Source: Paramacrobiotus metropolitanus (lineage: Eukaryota; Tardigrada; Eutardigrada; Parachela; Macrobiotidae). From it: a stretch of DNA of 44,342 bases. The stretch is from positions 1 through 44,342 of the forward strand of contig NW_026570558.1 in the NCBI RefSeq assembly GCF_019649055.1, in the 5' to 3' direction. Below the pieces are notes generated by a model. The model was not told where the DNA came from. It was given only the letters and a program-made list of their open reading frames with translations, and did not search any database. Made by a program: the position numbers and the translations under genes. Below, one piece after another: positions 42,271-44,342 of the stretch; position 1 is the stretch's first letter; each line of letters starts with the position of its first letter.

Positions 42271-44342
42271 TCGCTGTCTTTTTCCACAATTTTCGCTAAA
42301 GCTCAACAACGCTTTCTTGTGTAAGCGTCGTTCTATCCGAAATTTGGGTCTGTTTAGTAGCCATTCCTCCAGCTGAGGATTTCTAGACATGGACTCATTA
42401 CTGGTCGTGCTACTGGGGCGACGGTGTTCATCCTCCATTAGGGCATCATCCATCAGTTCATTTTCTGTATCAGAACTGTCTCTATTTTCTGTTCCTCGCA
42501 TCTGGCGACTAGATTCGTCAGCTGTTCTTTTCAGAATTTGCTGGCGTAAGTCTGTTGAGCCATTTTTCCTCTGTTTGGCAGGTGCCGTTTCCTTGGAATT
42601 TGACTTTCTGACGATGAACGCAGCATGGTCTGACCCTCCGAGAATTCGACTCGTGATTCCTGCCTAGGCCTGCGCAAGATGCCAGCTGGATTACTGCCAG
42701 TAGCTAAGGGCTGATCCACGTATAGACGAGAAATTTTGGGGATTAAATGGTGTAAGCGGGAGGACGTAATACGTCTCCTGTTGCTACCGGCGCTTCCTTT
42801 GAAAGTATCCTTCACCGCCGCCAAGAACAGCATCTGTATTTCGAAGCCGACGAAGTTCGTCAAACGCTTGCTTTAGATCCACTTCCATCTTGGTAAGTTG
42901 ATCTTGTTTTTCATGCCATTCCCTTCGGCATTGCGCATTTTCTTCATACAGCCGATTACACCTTTCAGACTTTTCATATGCGTCAGCCTGTGCTGTATTT
43001 TTCGCTTGAATCGCGTTCTCACAATTATCACATCTTTTATCCTTTTTCGAATCTTTTAATTCCTTTTGGGCCTTTTGAACATTCTCTCGCTCTGTAGTCA
43101 ACAGACCCTGCAATCTCTCAATTTCCTTTTGGGACGCATCATCCTTTTCCTTGGGAATATGCATCGGGCCGACTGAAGACTTATTGTTCAGTTGAACTCT
43201 CGCTTTGTGTGAGTTCACGCTGTAGAGAGTCTTCCATCTTTAGCCCGTTTCTTTTCATCTTCCAAATCTTTGGTAAGTTTGTGACCAGGTTCTGCGCATC
43301 CGTCAAATTTTTTATTAGTTAATTTATGCGCATCTTTCTCAGAATTACAATCTTTCTGAGCTTTCGAGAGCTTTTGGTTCAAATCAGTTATTTGTTTCGT
43401 TAAATCCGGTGCTGGTTGTGCACTGAGGCCATCAATCGTAGCTTTCGCGTTTGAAAGATCCTCTCTGGGCATCTTCCAACTGTTTTTCAAGATTACGATT
43501 CGTGTCTTTTAAAGTATCGCGCTCATCTTGTATTGCGTTAAATGCGGCCTCCGCATTTCTGTTGGCTTGTCTTAGTCATGTGCAAATTATCATTCGCAAT
43601 GCGTATTTCGTTGGCCAATCTGTCATTTTCTATTTGTTCATTTTCAAATTTAATACGCATTTCATTGAAATCTTTGAAATTTCAATTTTCGTTTCGTTCC
43701 GCATCTACACGAGCGTCTAAAGACATAGTATTACCCATTTCATCTACTTTTGTTTTTGTAGATGCGATGAGCGTGCGGAGACTTTGGATCAATACGGGCA
43801 TAGTTTGCCGGACTATCAAGCCCACGTCCTGGTCAGTTTCTGCCGCAGCTAACTGCTCATCGACTTCCCTAGCTTGGTAAGGAAGTCCTCATCAGGTTGT
43901 TCAAAATCCTTTTCTGACACAAAACTGTGTAATTTTAGCTGTGCCGGGTGGAATGTCATTGTTCCACCTCGAATGCTTTTACTTGCTCTTGTTTCTGATC
44001 CCTCAGAATATATCCGCTTTATCCGCAGCCGACAACGCTATCAGTTATTGTCCGACTGGGACGACTGAGGTTCTGTTTGGCTCTCGGCCACGCTTGGAGT
44101 TTCGATATGGGTTCATCCAATATCGCACCGGATGCCTGGGCTGGAATTTTCTCCTTGGCACCGCGCGTGACGCGCTCATTTGCTGCCTGTTTTTTTTGGA
44201 GTTTTTCCGTTGCTTTTGACGCTGTGATGCGGCTTAAGGCCGCCTCTCTTCGTCTATTCAAATCTTCCGTATATTCTGGCAGCCACCTGTTTGCATCCTG
44301 CAAGGCAGCTTTAAACTGCTCATCAGTAATGTCAGGTAAGCT
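42268..44342 (-). pseudogene. gag N-terminal coiled-coil region, runs off the right edge
   Basis: Successive minus frames (44342-44019, about 43880-43520, 43490-43215, 43218-42784, 42863-42531, 42501-42268) each encode helical, Lys/Glu/Gln-rich sequence. Examples are QITDLNQKLSKAQKDCNSE and KEIERLQGLLTTERENVQ; this forms a long coiled coil with a CDNCENA pair. The final part has the acidic, Ser-rich DSSDTENELMDDALMEDE. The register changes about every 300-400 bases. A long coiled-coil N-terminus is unusual for gag. Coding is open to the window edge, so the start and the 5' LTR lie beyond it. Confidence 0.6.

Larger units (their letters stand above)
19821..44342 (-). mobile_element. giant Ty3/Gypsy-like LTR retroelement, 5' end off the right edge
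   Basis: Reading leftward on the minus strand: gag (44342 to about 40821), protease (about 40870-40480), pol with RT, RNase H and integrase (39899-34305), a stand-alone zinc module (34051-34330), about 11 kb of accessory DNA (34050-23298), a 3' UTR and the LTR (TG start at 20382). The RT-RNase H-integrase order places it in Ty3/Gypsy. More than 24 kb is present without a 5' LTR, against roughly 5-12 kb for typical members of the group. That accessory block and retro block form one element is inferred from continuous orientation, the lack of any LTR between them, and a near-identical 16-base polypurine/LTR motif found both at the 3' LTR and inside pol. Confidence 0.65.

Overview
The window is metazoan-type nuclear DNA. 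Genes are split by short GT-AG introns, the proteins carry F-box, protein kinase, Kelch and rhodopsin-like GPCR signatures, and a retroelement fills the right half. The lineage cannot be fixed from sequence alone; the lineage-specific F-box family and kinase-Kelch fusion would suit a small invertebrate such as a tardigrade, but that is a guess.

Left half (1-19.2 kb), host-like. Four copies of one F-box gene family lie here. Copy A (minus) runs off the left edge. Copies B (8081-11383) and C (14739-17338), both plus, can be rebuilt as five and four exons with every phase consistent. Copy D (18928-19226) is a broken duplicate cut by an LTR. Between them lie a minus-strand kinase-Kelch fusion gene (2966-6280) whose first intron is a TIR-bounded insert with hAT transposase coding, a tiny secreted-peptide gene (12213-12392), a GPCR pseudogene, and an RT-element endonuclease fragment inside a segmental duplication.

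Right half (19.2-44.3 kb) appears to be one minus-strand giant Ty3/Gypsy-like retroelement of more than 24 kb. Its 5' end lies beyond the right edge. In element order: coiled-coil gag with an Asn-rich, CCHC-like C-terminus; a broken aspartic protease; a spacer with polypurine-tract-like repeats; a pol with an extra integrase-type zinc module before the RT, then RT, RNase H and integrase; a third stand-alone zinc module; then about 11 kb of accessory DNA. The accessory region holds several minus-strand proteins of unknown function (two apparently paralogous), a plus-strand two-gene cassette with a spliced gene, and an array of tRNA-like units. The 3' UTR and LTR end in a palindromic, tandemly duplicated LTR structure.

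The element shows many frame breaks in gag and protease, one at the RT catalytic box and one in RNase H. This copy therefore looks inactive, or the assembly has uncorrected indels. The accessory ORFs are mostly intact. All functional calls rest on motif reading; no database search was run.
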